This document shows positions 52,511 to 61,431 of a stretch of 64,000 nt of DNA, one piece after another; positions within the stretch are counted from its first letter, which is position 1, and each line of letters begins with the position of its first letter. Origin of the DNA: JAGVSR01 sp963742405 (lineage in GTDB: Bacteria > Pseudomonadota > Alphaproteobacteria > Rhizobiales > Hyphomicrobiaceae). The stretch is from the NCBI GenBank assembly GCA_963742405.1, contig CAVUMB010000004.1, forward strand, positions 248,001 through 312,000. Reading direction: 5' to 3'. The notes under the pieces are model-generated. The model was given only the letters and a program-made list of their open reading frames with translations. It did no database searches and had not been told where the DNA came from. The translations under genes and the position numbers were made by a program.

Positions 52511-52627
52511 CGTTTGAGGGTGTGTATTGCGGGGGAATCGCTGCCAATCCTGTCGCTGAAGTGAGACAGCGAGGCCGTATCGCATCTACACAGGCCGACT
52601 GGCCATGTGATTCTGGAAGGCGACCCG

Positions 52628-53120
52628 ATGCGCTGCCCTTACTGCGCTTGCGAGAATACGAGCGTGAAAGATAGTCGTCCGACGGACGAGAACGCTTCGA
52701 ATTCGCCGCCGCCGCGAATGTCCCGATTGCGGTGGGCGGTTCACGACGTTCGAGCGGGTGCAGTTGCGCGAGTTGATCGTGCTCAAGCGCTCGGGACGCC
52801 GGGTGACGTTCGATCGTGACAAGTTGATGAAGTCGGTCACGATCGCGACGCGCAAGCGTCCGATCGACGACGACCGTATCGAGCGGATGGTGTCGGGCAT
52901 CGTGCGGCAGCTTGAGAGTTCGGGAGAGACGGAGATTCCCTCATCAATGATTGGTGAGCGGGTGATGGAAGCGTTGCGCGGCCTCGACCCCGTCGCGTAC
53001 GTGCGTTTCGCCTCCGTCTATCGCGATTTTCGTGAGGCCGCGGACTTCCAGGAAGTGCTGGGCGAGATCGCCGCCGACGACACGGTCGTGCCACTGCATC
53101 ATAAGCGGCTGGGCAGCTGA
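52628..53120 (+). pseudogene. nrdR: Transcriptional repressor NrdR, one frameshift
   Basis: The N-terminus MRCPYCACENTSVKDSRPTD is a zinc ribbon start. After NAS an extra A (52700-52701) breaks the frame; skipping it gives IRRRRECPDCGGRFTTFERV, the second half of the ribbon and the conserved Arg patch. LRELIVLKRSGRRVTFDRDK, then RIERMVSGIVRQLESSGETE and VMEALRGLDPVAYVRFASVY form the ATP-cone. The repaired protein is 163 residues, the normal size. NrdR senses dATP/ATP and represses ribonucleotide reductase genes; a matching box lies upstream of nrdJ. The shift is most likely a sequencing error. Confidence 0.92.
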
Positions 53121-53137
53121 CAACCCCCCATCCCCGG

Positions 53138-53156
53138 CCCCTCGCCGCAAGAGGGA
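53138..53156. repeat. Short GC-rich palindrome between nrdR and ribD
   Basis: CCCTC (53139-53143) and GAGGG (53151-53155) flank GCCGCAA inside a C-rich then G-rich stretch. Sequences of this form are dispersed intergenic elements in many Rhizobiales genomes. There is no T-run. Confidence 0.4.
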
Positions 53157-53194
53157 GGGGAGCCGTTGCGGTGCGTTCTGGTTGAGACAAACGC

Positions 53195-54292
53195 ATGATT
53201 GCATCGACGCCATCCAACTTTGACCTCGACATGATGCGTATTGCTGTGCGCATGGCCATGCGAGGGCTGGGCAATTGTGCGCCAAATCCCGCGGTCGGCG
53301 CGGTCATCGCCGACGAGGCATCAGGTGAAGTGATCGCGCGCGGGTGGACGCAACCGGGCGGGCGGCCGCATGCGGAGACCGAGGCGATTCGTCGGGCGGG
53401 GAACCTTGCGCGTGGCGCGACGCTCTATGTGACGCTTGAGCCGTGTGCCCACACCGGCCGGACGCCGCCGTGCGCGGATGCCATCATCGCGGCTGGCTTG
53501 CAGCGGGTTGTGGTCGGCACCGGTGATCCCGATCCGCGTACGGCAGGCGCTGGTCTCGCCAAGCTTCGCGCCGCTGGGCTGACTGTCGCAGAGCATGTTC
53601 TCGAAGCGGACGCGCGCTGGGTCACGCTCGGGCATCTTTTGCGGGTCACTCAGCAGCGGCCGTTTGTTGCGCTGAAACTGGCGACCGATGCCGCCGGTTT
53701 GATCGCGATCGGAGACGGAACGCAGCCGCGCTGGGTCACGGGGGCTGAGGCCCGCGCGGCCGGACATAAGCTGCGGGCCGAGGCGGATGCAATCCTCATC
53801 GGCGCGGGCACGTTGCGGGCAGACAACCCCGACTTGACTTGTCGGTTGCCAGGACTTGCCAGCCGGTCACCGATAAGGATCGTTCTTGCCGGCCGGGAAC
53901 GGATTGATCCGTCGTCAAAACTTTTTGCCACGGCGGGGGAAGTCCCAGTGATCGTGCTGCGGTCCGGTGCGGCGCGGCCGGACGATCACGATCTGGCTAC
54001 TGCCGGGGCGGAAATCGTTGAGGTGCCGGAGACCAACATTGCCATCGTACTTGAGATGCTGGCCGGACGCGGCATCACGCGCGTGCTCGTCGAGGGTGGG
54101 CCGGCCGTATGGCGCAGCTTCGCGCAATCGGGCCTCGTCGACGAGGTGATCCTGTTCATGGCCGGCAGGGCTGATCGCCAACAAGCCGACGCGGCGCGTG
54201 ACCGTTATCTCGCAGGGTTAATGTTCGACACGACGGATCGTCGCCCCGTCGGCCCTGACACGATGTGGCGCTTGCGCCGGACAGGCGCCTGA
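53195..54292 (+). CDS. ribD: Riboflavin biosynthesis deaminase/reductase
   Basis: A 365-residue bifunctional enzyme acting on the pyrimidine product of GTP cyclohydrolase II. The N-terminal deaminase (about residues 12-150) has NPAVGAVIAD, the zinc site HAE in GRPHAETEAIR, and EPCAHTGRTPPCADAI with the two zinc-binding Cys. The C-terminal NADPH reductase (about 155-365) has PFVALKLATDAAG, EADAILIGAGTLRADNP and ITRVLVEGGPAVWRSF. Start at 53195. It is the first of four riboflavin genes, followed by ribE after 69 bases. Confidence 0.96.
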   Translation: MIASTPSNFDLDMMRIAVRMAMRGLGNCAPNPAVGAVIADEASGEVIARGWTQPGGRPHAETEAIRRAGNLARGATLYVTLEPCAHTGRTPPCADAIIAAGLQRVVVGTGDPDPRTAGAGLAKLRAAGLTVAEHVLEADARWVTLGHLLRVTQQRPFVALKLATDAAGLIAIGDGTQPRWVTGAEARAAGHKLRAEADAILIGAGTLRADNPDLTCRLPGLASRSPIRIVLAGRERIDPSSKLFATAGEVPVIVLRSGAARPDDHDLATAGAEIVEVPETNIAIVLEMLAGRGITRVLVEGGPAVWRSFAQSGLVDEVILFMAGRADRQQADAARDRYLAGLMFDTTDRRPVGPDTMWRLRRTGA

Positions 54293-54361
54293 GCGACACA
54301 GCGAGCCTGTTCGCTTGAAACTTGGCGACCTGGCCAGCGGCTGTGCAGGATGGGGACGCGC

Positions 54362-54955
54362 ATGTTCACGGGTATCATCACGGATATCGGCGAGGTCATC
54401 GGCCGCGAAGGTGGGCGATTTGCACTTCGAGCCAATTACGATGCGCTCAGCATCGACCTGGGGGCGTCGATCGCCTGTGATGGTGTTTGCCTCACCGTCA
54501 CATCCGTGCGTCCCGACGGGAAAGGCTGTGCATTCACACTCGATGTCTCCAATGAAACGCTGTCGAAAACGACCATCGGCGGCTGGGAGACGGGGCAGGC
54601 GATCAATCTGGAACGCGCGCTCAGAGCCGGCGACGAATTGGGTGGACATATCGTGTCGGGTCATATCGACGGCCTGGCGCGGATACAATCGGCGGCAGCC
54701 GACGGCGACAGTGTGCGCTTTGTTCTGGAAGCGTTGCCCGAGCAGGCGCGATTTATCGCTCCCAAGGGTTCCGTCGCTCTCGATGGGACCTCGCTGACGG
54801 TCAACGAAGTCAATGGGAATCGTTTCGGAATCAATCTCATTCCGCATACCTTGACCCAGACGACGTGGGGGCGCAAAAAGCCGGGCGACCTTGTCAACCT
54901 CGAGGTCGACATGTTCGCGCGCTATGTCGCGCGGCTCTTGGAGTTTCGTTCGTGA
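54362..54955 (+). CDS. ribE: Riboflavin synthase, alpha chain
   Basis: A 197-residue enzyme that dismutates two lumazine molecules into riboflavin and a pyrimidine that is recycled to RibH. It has the N-terminal MFTGIITDIGEV and two homologous lumazine-binding barrels (about residues 1-97 and 98-190): SIDLGASIACDGVCLTV, GGHIVSGHIDGLARI, and in the second repeat SVALDGTSLTVNEV and FGINLIPHTLTQTT. The start at 54362 is the family start; an ATG at 54350 adds four residues. Its TGA overlaps the GTG start of ribBA. Confidence 0.96.
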   Translation: MFTGIITDIGEVIGREGGRFALRANYDALSIDLGASIACDGVCLTVTSVRPDGKGCAFTLDVSNETLSKTTIGGWETGQAINLERALRAGDELGGHIVSGHIDGLARIQSAAADGDSVRFVLEALPEQARFIAPKGSVALDGTSLTVNEVNGNRFGINLIPHTLTQTTWGRKKPGDLVNLEVDMFARYVARLLEFRS

Positions 54956-56130
54956 GCGCAACGAAGACGAGCGGCCCGTCCACGGCGGGCAAACCAGTGG
55001 AAGCCATGGCATTGAAGCCAGTATCTGCCGTCGCCGCGACGCACGAAATCGTCGAGGAGCTGCAGAACGGGCGCATGGTCGTGCTCGTCGATGCGGAAGA
55101 CCGCGAGAACGAAGGCGACCTTGTCATCGCCGCGCAGATGGCGACGCCGGATGCGATCAATTTCATGGCAAAGTTTGGCCGTGGGCTAATCTGTCTGGCG
55201 GTGACGCCCGCCCGCGCGGCTGCGCTCGGACTGGAAATGATGGTGCGCACCAACGGTTCGCGCAACCGCACCGCGTTCACGCAATCGATCGAAGCGCGCG
55301 AGGGTATTTCGACCGGCATCTCAGCCCACGATCGGGCGCGTACCATCTCGACTGCAATTGATCCGACGAAAGGTGTGGACGACATCGTCTCGCCTGGACA
55401 CGTCTTTCCGCTGATCGCCCGTGAGGGCGGTGTGCTGATCCGCGCGGGGCACACGGAAGCGTCCGTCGATTTTGCCAAACTCGCCGGGCTCGCGCCGAGC
55501 GCGGTCATCTGCGAAATCATGAACGACGACGGGACGATGGCGCGCATGGCGGATCTCGTGGAGTTCGCGCGGCGGCACAATTTGAAAATCGGGACAATCG
55601 AGGACTTGATCGCCTACCGGCTACGCAACGACCGGCTCGTGGAACGGGTAGCGGAAACACGCTTCGAGAGTGCCTTCGGCGGGTCATTCGATTTGAAGGT
55701 TTATGCGACCACTGTTGACCACGCCGAGCATCTGGCCATCGTGAAGGGCAGCATCAGCGGTCCTGATCCGGTGTTGGTCAGGGTGCATGCCGTCAACGTT
55801 CCGGCTGACCTTCTTGGCGTCGGCGGGACGCCAGACGGGGAAAGCGCCATCGCCAAATCGCTGCGGGCGATCGGGCGGGAGGGTCGCGGCGTCGTGGTTC
55901 TCATTCGCGACCTCGGGCCGAAGAGCGTTTCCGACTGGATCGGGCAACGCAAGGCAGGCGGCGGCGCTTCGACGGCCAATCGGCGGCAGGTTGAAACCGG
56001 CATCGGATCGCAGATACTGCGCGATCTGGGTGTCCGCGACATGGTGCTACTCACCAATTCGCCGGAACAGGTCTACATCGGCGTGGAGGCATTCGGCCTC
56101 AGGATCGTCGAAACACGAGCGATCGAGTAG
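54952..56130 (+). CDS. ribBA: 3,4-Dihydroxy-2-butanone 4-phosphate synthase with degenerate GTP cyclohydrolase II domain
   Basis: A 392-residue fusion. The N-terminal RibB part (about residues 30-235) is intact: VVLVDAEDRENEGDLVIAAQ, RTAFTQSIEAREGISTGISA, GHVFPLIAREGGVLIRAGHT-EAS and ICEIMNDDGTMARM. The C-terminal RibA-like part has HLAIVKGSISGPDPVLVRVH and GREGRGVVVLIRD, but the zinc-binding motif C-x-S/T-G-D...RCDCG is replaced by VNVPADLLGVGGTPDGE, without any of the three Cys. So GTP cyclohydrolase II activity is unlikely; another gene must provide it. The GTG start overlaps the ribE stop (GTGA). This matches the RibB-plus-inactive-RibA type seen in other Proteobacteria. Confidence 0.93.
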   Translation: MSATKTSGPSTAGKPVEAMALKPVSAVAATHEIVEELQNGRMVVLVDAEDRENEGDLVIAAQMATPDAINFMAKFGRGLICLAVTPARAAALGLEMMVRTNGSRNRTAFTQSIEAREGISTGISAHDRARTISTAIDPTKGVDDIVSPGHVFPLIAREGGVLIRAGHTEASVDFAKLAGLAPSAVICEIMNDDGTMARMADLVEFARRHNLKIGTIEDLIAYRLRNDRLVERVAETRFESAFGGSFDLKVYATTVDHAEHLAIVKGSISGPDPVLVRVHAVNVPADLLGVGGTPDGESAIAKSLRAIGREGRGVVVLIRDLGPKSVSDWIGQRKAGGGASTANRRQVETGIGSQILRDLGVRDMVLLTNSPEQVYIGVEAFGLRIVETRAIE

Positions 56131-56134
56131 CGCC

Positions 56135-56650
56135 ATGGTCGACCGGTCGGAACGCGAACGGGCGGCGGCGGGCGCGCAAGCGATGGCGCGGGGTGTGCGC
56201 GTTCTCATCATCGAGTCGCCCTATTACGCTGAGATCAACGACCTGCTATGCACAAGCGCCGTAACGGTTCTCGCCGACAACGGGTGTTCATACGATAGGG
56301 TGCCGGTGGCAGGTGCTCTTGAAATACCACAAGCGTTATCGGCTGCCGTTGCGGCCGGTCTTATCGGCGGCGAGGCAAAACTCTATGCCGGCGCCGTGGC
56401 GCTTGGATGTGTGGTGCGGGGTGAAACCGCGCATTACGATATCGTCTGCAACAATGCCAATCATTGGCTCATGGAGACCGCCATTCGTCATTCGATCCCA
56501 GTCGGGAACGCGATCCTCACCGTCGACACGCGGGAGCAAGCGCTGGCGCGTGCGGCGGGTGGTGCTTCATCGGGCAAAGGCGGCGATGCCGCCCGGGCCT
56601 GCCTGCAACTCATCGCCTTGAAGCAGCGCTTCGCAGAGATTCCGACATGA
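56135..56650 (+). CDS. ribH: 6,7-Dimethyl-8-ribityllumazine synthase
   Basis: A 171-residue protein forming icosahedral or smaller assemblies that condense the RibB product with the RibD product. RVLIIESPYYAEINDLLCTS, VPVAGALEIPQALSAAVAAG, ALGCVVRGETAHYDIVCNNA (with the catalytic His) and IPVGNAILTVDTREQALARA are family blocks. An N-terminal tail of about 20 residues precedes the fold. It starts four bases after the ribBA stop and ends overlapping nusB by ATGA. Confidence 0.95.
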   Translation: MVDRSERERAAAGAQAMARGVRVLIIESPYYAEINDLLCTSAVTVLADNGCSYDRVPVAGALEIPQALSAAVAAGLIGGEAKLYAGAVALGCVVRGETAHYDIVCNNANHWLMETAIRHSIPVGNAILTVDTREQALARAAGGASSGKGGDAARACLQLIALKQRFAEIPT

Positions 56651-57180
56651 CCGCCGCCGTGCCCAAGAAACCAGCCGCCAAGAGCGCCACGCCGCGATCG
56701 AAGGCGCGCATGGGCGCGGTGCAGGCGCTCTATCAGATGGAGCTGGCTGGAGCGGATGTGTCGGAAGTGGTCGATGAATTCGAGCGGCTGCGCTTCAACA
56801 GGCCGGTCGATCCGGCACCACTAGAAGAAGATGATGCGGCGGCCGATCTTGAAGATGCCGATGCCGTGTTCTTTTCCGAAATCGTGCATGGTGTCGTCCA
56901 GCGTCAACGCGACATCGACCCCATGGTTCACGAGCAGCTTGCCGCCGGTTGGCGTCTGGTGCGCGTCGATGCCATTCTGCGTGCCATTCTGCGGGCGGGA
57001 ACGTTCGAATTGCTGGACCGGCGGGATGTGCCGGGCCGCGTCGTGATCAACGAGTACATCAACGTCGCCCACGCGTTCTTCAACGAGGACGAACCGCGTG
57101 TCGTCAACGGCGTGCTCGACAAGCTCGGCCGTAAGCTCAGGGCCGACGAGTTCTCGCGTAAGGCACCGCCGGACAAGTAG
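56647..57180 (+). CDS. nusB: Transcription antitermination protein NusB
   Basis: A 177-residue helical RNA-binding protein that with NusE (S10) binds boxA and prevents early termination of rRNA transcription. ARMGAVQALYQMELAGADVS is the N-terminal helix, FSEIVHGVVQRQRDIDPMVH and RVDAILRAILRAGTFELLDR followed by PGRVVINEYINVAHAFF complete the fold. The N-terminal 20 residues are basic and disordered, and an acidic loop (EEDDAAADLEDAD) is an alphaproteobacterial insertion. Linkage to ribH is the standard bacterial arrangement. Confidence 0.96.
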   Translation: MTAAVPKKPAAKSATPRSKARMGAVQALYQMELAGADVSEVVDEFERLRFNRPVDPAPLEEDDAAADLEDADAVFFSEIVHGVVQRQRDIDPMVHEQLAAGWRLVRVDAILRAILRAGTFELLDRRDVPGRVVINEYINVAHAFFNEDEPRVVNGVLDKLGRKLRADEFSRKAPPDK

Positions 57181-57231
57181 AACTGGAATCGGTGATAGCG
57201 GCGCACGTTTGGCAGTGTTGGAGGCAGTGAC

Positions 57232-58239
57232 GTGTCCGGCACGACGTCAGGTACAATAAGCAGCGAAGAAGAGCTGATCCGCACGTACCTCGCACCGCTG
57301 GCGCGGGCAAACGAGGGCGCGTTCGGACTTGCGGACGATTGCGCGGTCTATGAGCCGCGGCCGGGGTCGGACCTCATACTGACCACAGACGCGATCGCGG
57401 CCGGTGTGCATTTTTTTGCCGATGACCGTCCGGAGGACATTGCCTGGAAGGCGCTTGCGGTCAACGTGTCCGATCTCGCCGGCAAGGCCGCACTGCCGCG
57501 AGTCTATCAGATGGCGCTGTCTTTTCCCGAAGCGCCGACCCATTCGTTCATGGAGCGCTTTGCTAGCGGTTTGGCCGAGGCGCAGGAGGCCTTCGGGATT
57601 GTTCTGTCGGGCGGTGATTGCGACCGGCGGCCAGGTCCAATGACAGTGACAATCACGGCCATCGGCGAGGTTCCGGCGGGGTTGCGTCTGACGCGAGACG
57701 GCGGGCAGCCAGGGGATGCGATTTTCGTTACGGGGACACTTGGCGATGCCGCTTTCGGCTTGCAATTGCGTCGCGGGGATGAGGCCGCGCGCGCTTGGCC
57801 GCTGTCGACGCATGAACGCGCCGGGCTCGTTGCGCGCTATTTGCGGCCGTTGCCGCGGCTGGGCCTCGGGCCACTTCTGCGGCGGCATGCGACAGCAGCG
57901 ATGGATCTTTCCGATGGCCTTGCCAAGGACCTCGGCCGATTGACGCGGGCAGCCTCGGCAGGCGCCGTGATTGTGCGCGGCTCATTGCCGCTTTCGGAGG
58001 GTGTGCGGCGGCTCGTTACGGCCGACGAAACCCTTTTCAATGTGGTTCTCTCGGGCGGGGACGACTATGAAATCTTGTTCACGGCACCACTCGGCAGCGG
58101 ACCTGAAGTTGCCGCATTTGCTCAGGCGCAGGGTTTGATGATCACCCAGATCGGGACATTGTGCGCGGGTGCCGGGTTGATGCTGACGACGGCCGACGGC
58201 GAACATCGTCTTGCGGCAAGGGGATGGGATCATTTTTGA
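57232..58239 (+). CDS. thiL: Thiamine-monophosphate kinase
   Basis: A 335-residue ATP-dependent kinase making thiamine diphosphate from the monophosphate, in the PurM/ThiL fold. LADDCAVYEPRPGSDLILTT carries the D-D-A/C motif for Mg-ATP; DAIAAGVHFFADDRPEDIAW and VNVSDLAGKAALPRVYQM bind substrate. GGDCDRRPGPMTVTITAIG and TAAMDLSDGLAKDLGRLTRA are further matches, and SGGDDYEILFTAP is the C-terminal motif. The GTG start at 57232 has GGAGG eight bases upstream. It follows nusB after 51 bases, a common arrangement. Confidence 0.95.
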   Translation: MSGTTSGTISSEEELIRTYLAPLARANEGAFGLADDCAVYEPRPGSDLILTTDAIAAGVHFFADDRPEDIAWKALAVNVSDLAGKAALPRVYQMALSFPEAPTHSFMERFASGLAEAQEAFGIVLSGGDCDRRPGPMTVTITAIGEVPAGLRLTRDGGQPGDAIFVTGTLGDAAFGLQLRRGDEAARAWPLSTHERAGLVARYLRPLPRLGLGPLLRRHATAAMDLSDGLAKDLGRLTRAASAGAVIVRGSLPLSEGVRRLVTADETLFNVVLSGGDDYEILFTAPLGSGPEVAAFAQAQGLMITQIGTLCAGAGLMLTTADGEHRLAARGWDHF

Positions 58240-58431
58240 CGGTGAGAGCCTTCGCCTGGAAGAAGTCCGATCCCGGCGCGTTTTCTGCTCTGATATGTGG
58301 TCAAGATCCCTTGCCAATTGACCTTCCTTTGGCCACATCCATGACGGATTGCTGCGTCGCAGTGCTAACCGGCTCATGACCGCCCCGCTTCGTCGGGCCC
58401 GCGTGACGGCCGAGGGAAAGAATTGTTGGAA

Positions 58432-59817
58432 ATGCATGACGTGACGCCCACGCCGCGCAAAGCCCGCTTCGGCTTGGCTCGCGTGCTTCAAGCCCGTCGA
58501 TCGCGTGGCGCGGCAATCCTTTCGATCGCGTTGGCGGCGCTGCCGCTGCAGGTCCATGCCGGAAACTGGTGGGACGGGATCCAAGGTTCGGGTACTCCCG
58601 ACTTCAGTGGCCGTCGATCGGACGACGAAGCGCGCCCTGCTGCAAAGCCCGACACGCTGGAGGATCTGCGCAGCGGCTCTATTCCGTTCCGCAGCGAGGA
58701 GATGGTTCAGTTCATCGATAAGGCCATTGTTCAGTATCAGGCCATTGCGGCCAAGGGTGGCTGGCCGGCCGTCGGCGGCAATCGCATGATCCGACCGGGC
58801 GATGATGACGATCGAGTCCCCGCCTTGCGCCGCCGCCTCCGCGCGACGGGTGAATTGAAGGGTTCGGGATCGGGGTTCGAGGATTATAATTTTGACAGCA
58901 CGACTGAAGAAGCGGTGCGCCGCTTTCAAGAGCGGCACGGGCTGCGAGTCAGTGGACGCGTCGATCAGCCGACGCTGGCGGCCCTCAACGTGTCGGCAGA
59001 TGAGCGGCTGAAGCAGCTTGAACTCAATCGCCAGCGCATCATGGCGCTTCTGCAGCAGCCGATCGAAGAACGGTATGTGCTGGTCAATGCGCCGGCTTTC
59101 CAGCTGGAAGCGGTGGAGCGATACGAGGTTGCGCAGCGCCATCGCGTGGTCGTGGGCCGCGCCGCGCGCGAAACGCCGGAGTTGCGCGCGACGATCCGCG
59201 CGCTCAATTTCTTTCCGTTTTGGCGGGTACCCGACAGTGTCGCCAAACTCGATGTGTTCCCGCGCCTCGTCAAGGAGCCGGACTATCTGAGCAAAGAAAA
59301 AATTCGCGTCGTCATGGGCGATTTCAACGGGCCCGAAATCGACGCGACGGCGATCGATTGGTCGACGGCGGATTCGGCGAAGGTCAAATTGCGTCAGGAA
59401 CCGGGTCCACAGAATGCGCTCGGTCTCGTGCGCATCGACATGCAGAACGAGCATGGCGTCTACATGCACGACACGCCGTTAAAGTCGTTGTTTGATCAGC
59501 GCGCTCGGGCCTTCAGCGCTGGCTGTGTGCGCGTGCAGGACGTGTTCAAGCTGGCGTCGTGGATCGCGAAGTATGAACCGGGTTGGGAAAACCCCGATCA
59601 GGTCGGAGCCGTTATCTCCAGCGGGCAGCCGCTCGACCTGCAATTGACGCGGCCGATCCCGGTCTATTTTGCCTACATTACCGCTTGGGCGGAGCAGAAT
59701 GGTTCGGTTCAGTTCCGCACCGATATCTACAACCGGGACGGGCAGCCATTTGCGGCGGCCGCGCAGGTTGTCGATCCGGATGCGCCGCCGGCGCCCTCGG
59801 GCGGTCTTGCGCCCTAA
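58432..59817 (+). CDS. L,D-transpeptidase with peptidoglycan-binding domain
   Basis: A 461-residue periplasmic enzyme making 3-3 crosslinks in peptidoglycan or linking proteins to it. A signal region (RGAAILSIALAALPLQVHAG) precedes a helical region, a peptidoglycan-binding domain 1 (about residues 155-190: STTEEAVRRFQERHGLRVSG and RVDQPTLAALNVSADERL), and the YkuD catalytic domain. The active site is HDTPLKSLFDQRARAFSAGC-VRV: His, then S-x-G-C-x-R. The layout resembles YcbB/LdtD-type or LdtP-like enzymes. LdtR, encoded in this window, activates such a gene in a relative. ATG 58432 is chosen; TTG 58423 or 58426 are possible. Confidence 0.92.
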   Translation: MHDVTPTPRKARFGLARVLQARRSRGAAILSIALAALPLQVHAGNWWDGIQGSGTPDFSGRRSDDEARPAAKPDTLEDLRSGSIPFRSEEMVQFIDKAIVQYQAIAAKGGWPAVGGNRMIRPGDDDDRVPALRRRLRATGELKGSGSGFEDYNFDSTTEEAVRRFQERHGLRVSGRVDQPTLAALNVSADERLKQLELNRQRIMALLQQPIEERYVLVNAPAFQLEAVERYEVAQRHRVVVGRAARETPELRATIRALNFFPFWRVPDSVAKLDVFPRLVKEPDYLSKEKIRVVMGDFNGPEIDATAIDWSTADSAKVKLRQEPGPQNALGLVRIDMQNEHGVYMHDTPLKSLFDQRARAFSAGCVRVQDVFKLASWIAKYEPGWENPDQVGAVISSGQPLDLQLTRPIPVYFAYITAWAEQNGSVQFRTDIYNRDGQPFAAAAQVVDPDAPPAPSGGLAP

Positions 59818-59831
59818 TACGTTTTTTATCT

Positions 59832-59869
59832 CGCCCGGCGCTCCCCTCCGGTGAGCCGGCCGCCGGGCG
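59832..59869 (+). other. Hairpin after the L,D-transpeptidase gene
   Basis: CGCCCGGCG (59832-59840) pairs with CGCCGGGCG (59861-59869); the loop itself contains CCGG pairs. It lies 15 bases after the stop, but the T-run (59822-59827) precedes the stem on this strand, so it does not fit an intrinsic terminator on either strand. Confidence 0.45.
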
Positions 59870-59959
59870 CAGGTGTGAGATATCTCGCGATCATTGATCG
59901 CCGAACCCACTGCCGAATTGGCGATTTCTGTTGTGGGAGCGCGAGATGGCAGGTGGGGT

Positions 59960-60034
59960 TGGCTCCGCGGGTAGGGCTCGAACCTACGACCGTCCGATTA
60001 ACAGTCGGATGCTCTACCACTGAGCTACCGCGGA
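59960..60034 (-). tRNA. tRNA-Asn (GTT), CCA encoded
   Basis: Minus-strand reading gives a complete cloverleaf: acceptor TCCGCGG/CCGCGGA, D-stem GCTC/GAGC, anticodon stem TCCGA/TCGGA with loop CTGTTAA (anticodon GTT), T-stem GTAGG/CCTAC with TTCGAGC, discriminator G and encoded CCA (59960-59962). Length 75. Confidence 0.97.
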
Positions 60035-60187
60035 ACAGGCGCAACGACGCGCCGGGGCTGATTAGCAGAAGCGTCGGCCTGAGAGAAGTGCTTTTGCGTG
60101 CGCGGCGCGGGATGTTTCTCGTTCCGGAGGGAGACCGATCAATACATTGTCGGGCGCGACCTTGGTCAACAAAACGACAATAGTCAT

Positions 60188-60261
60188 TGGAGGCCACGCC
60201 CGGAATTGAACCGGGGTACGCGGATTTGCAGTCCGCTGCGTCACCACTCCGCCACGTGGCC
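60188..60261 (-). tRNA. tRNA-Cys (GCA), CCA encoded
   Basis: Minus-strand cloverleaf: acceptor GGCCACG/CGTGGCC, anticodon stem GCGGA/TCCGC with loop CTGCAAA (anticodon GCA), T-stem CCCGG/CCGGG with TTCAATT, discriminator T and encoded CCA (60188-60190). Length 74. It lies 153 bases from tRNA-Asn on the same strand, so the two may be co-transcribed. Confidence 0.97.
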
Positions 60262-60507
60262 TCAGGTCCGGTGGATTGCCGCCAAGCGAGGCGGCTGCCA
60301 TATCTATCCTGTCCGGGTGCGGGCTACTAGCACGGGAGCCAAAGGCGGCACAAGGGACGCCCGGCGTCAGGGACAAAAGAGTTTGAAGGCCGCGCATGAG
60401 GGTGGCCGGATAGGGCGTTTTGCGGTATGGGGCGCGGCCGGTGGACGCGATAGCGTTGGTTGTCTTGCCGGACCCGCAAGGGGAAGAACCGGCGCCAGGG
60501 AAGCCAT

Positions 60508-61179
60508 ATGTCTGATTTCACGCTGCAGCGCGAGAACATGGTCGAATCGCAGGTTCGTCCTAGTGACGTGACCGATCGGCGTATTCCGCGAGCGATGAAT
60601 GCCGTGCCGCGCGAGGATTTTGTTCCGGCAACTCGACGTTCTCTTGCCTACCTGGACATTGATCTGGCTGTCGATGGATCAGGTCAGCCGCCAACTCGCC
60701 GGGCGATCCTGGCGCCGCGAACATTCGCCAAGCTGCTGCAACTGGCGGCCATCGAGCCGACGGATGTAGTCCTCGATATCGGGTGCGCTACGGGATATTC
60801 GGCGGCCGTTCTTGCGCAGCTGGCGCAGAAAGTCGTGGCTCTTGAGAGCGACGTGGCACTGGCGCAAGCGGCGACGCAGGTTCTGGTGACGCTGAAGGCC
60901 AACAACGTCTCAGTCGTCGAAGGCGACCTTACGGCCGGTTATCCCGCCCAGGGGCCATTCGATGTGATCGTGGTCGAGGGAGCCGTGGCCCGCGTGCCGG
61001 ACGCGTTGCTCGGCCAGTTAAAGGATGGTGGCCAACTCGTGGCGATCATTTCTGATGGCCGCACCGGCCGTGCAGCGGTCTGGCAACGCAGTGGATCGGC
61101 CGTTTCCGAACGCGACGGCTTCGATGCCAACGCGCCGTTTCTGCCAGGGTTCGAACCGGTTAAGCGGTTCGTCTTCTAA
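60508..61179 (+). CDS. Protein-L-isoaspartate O-methyltransferase family protein
   Basis: A 223-residue SAM-dependent methyltransferase of the PIMT family. RENMVESQVRPSDVTDRRIP and AVPREDFVPATRRSLAYLDI form the N-terminal cap; VLDIGCATGYSAAVLAQLA is the SAM-binding motif I, and GPFDVIVVEGAVARVPDALL is motif II. In this alphaproteobacterial branch the protein may not repair isoaspartate as Pcm does; it is usually found next to tolC, as here. ATG 60508 follows CAGGGAAG. It lies about 250 bases before tolC. Confidence 0.9.
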   Translation: MSDFTLQRENMVESQVRPSDVTDRRIPRAMNAVPREDFVPATRRSLAYLDIDLAVDGSGQPPTRRAILAPRTFAKLLQLAAIEPTDVVLDIGCATGYSAAVLAQLAQKVVALESDVALAQAATQVLVTLKANNVSVVEGDLTAGYPAQGPFDVIVVEGAVARVPDALLGQLKDGGQLVAIISDGRTGRAAVWQRSGSAVSERDGFDANAPFLPGFEPVKRFVF

Positions 61180-61431
61180 CGGCAAATTACAATCAGATCG
61201 GGCCATTTTCAGAATTGCTGTGTGTTCGAGGTCACTCCGCCGAGGTTTTCTCTCGGATGGGCCCCAGAAGGCCCGTCGATGGAGTAAACCCAGTGAACGA
61301 CCCCCGCGAATCGGGGTAGCAGTTTGTTGATGCACTTTGTGCAAAGCCGGACACTGACACGTGGGGAAGTCGTGGCCGGAATCTGAGTGCAGCATGATCG
61401 TGCCGGTTCTCGGAACGAAGGGGACAACGTT

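Noticed and set aside
59832..59869. Intrinsic terminator after the L,D-transpeptidase gene.
   Set aside because: The T-run is on the wrong side of the stem for the plus strand and becomes an A-run on the minus strand.
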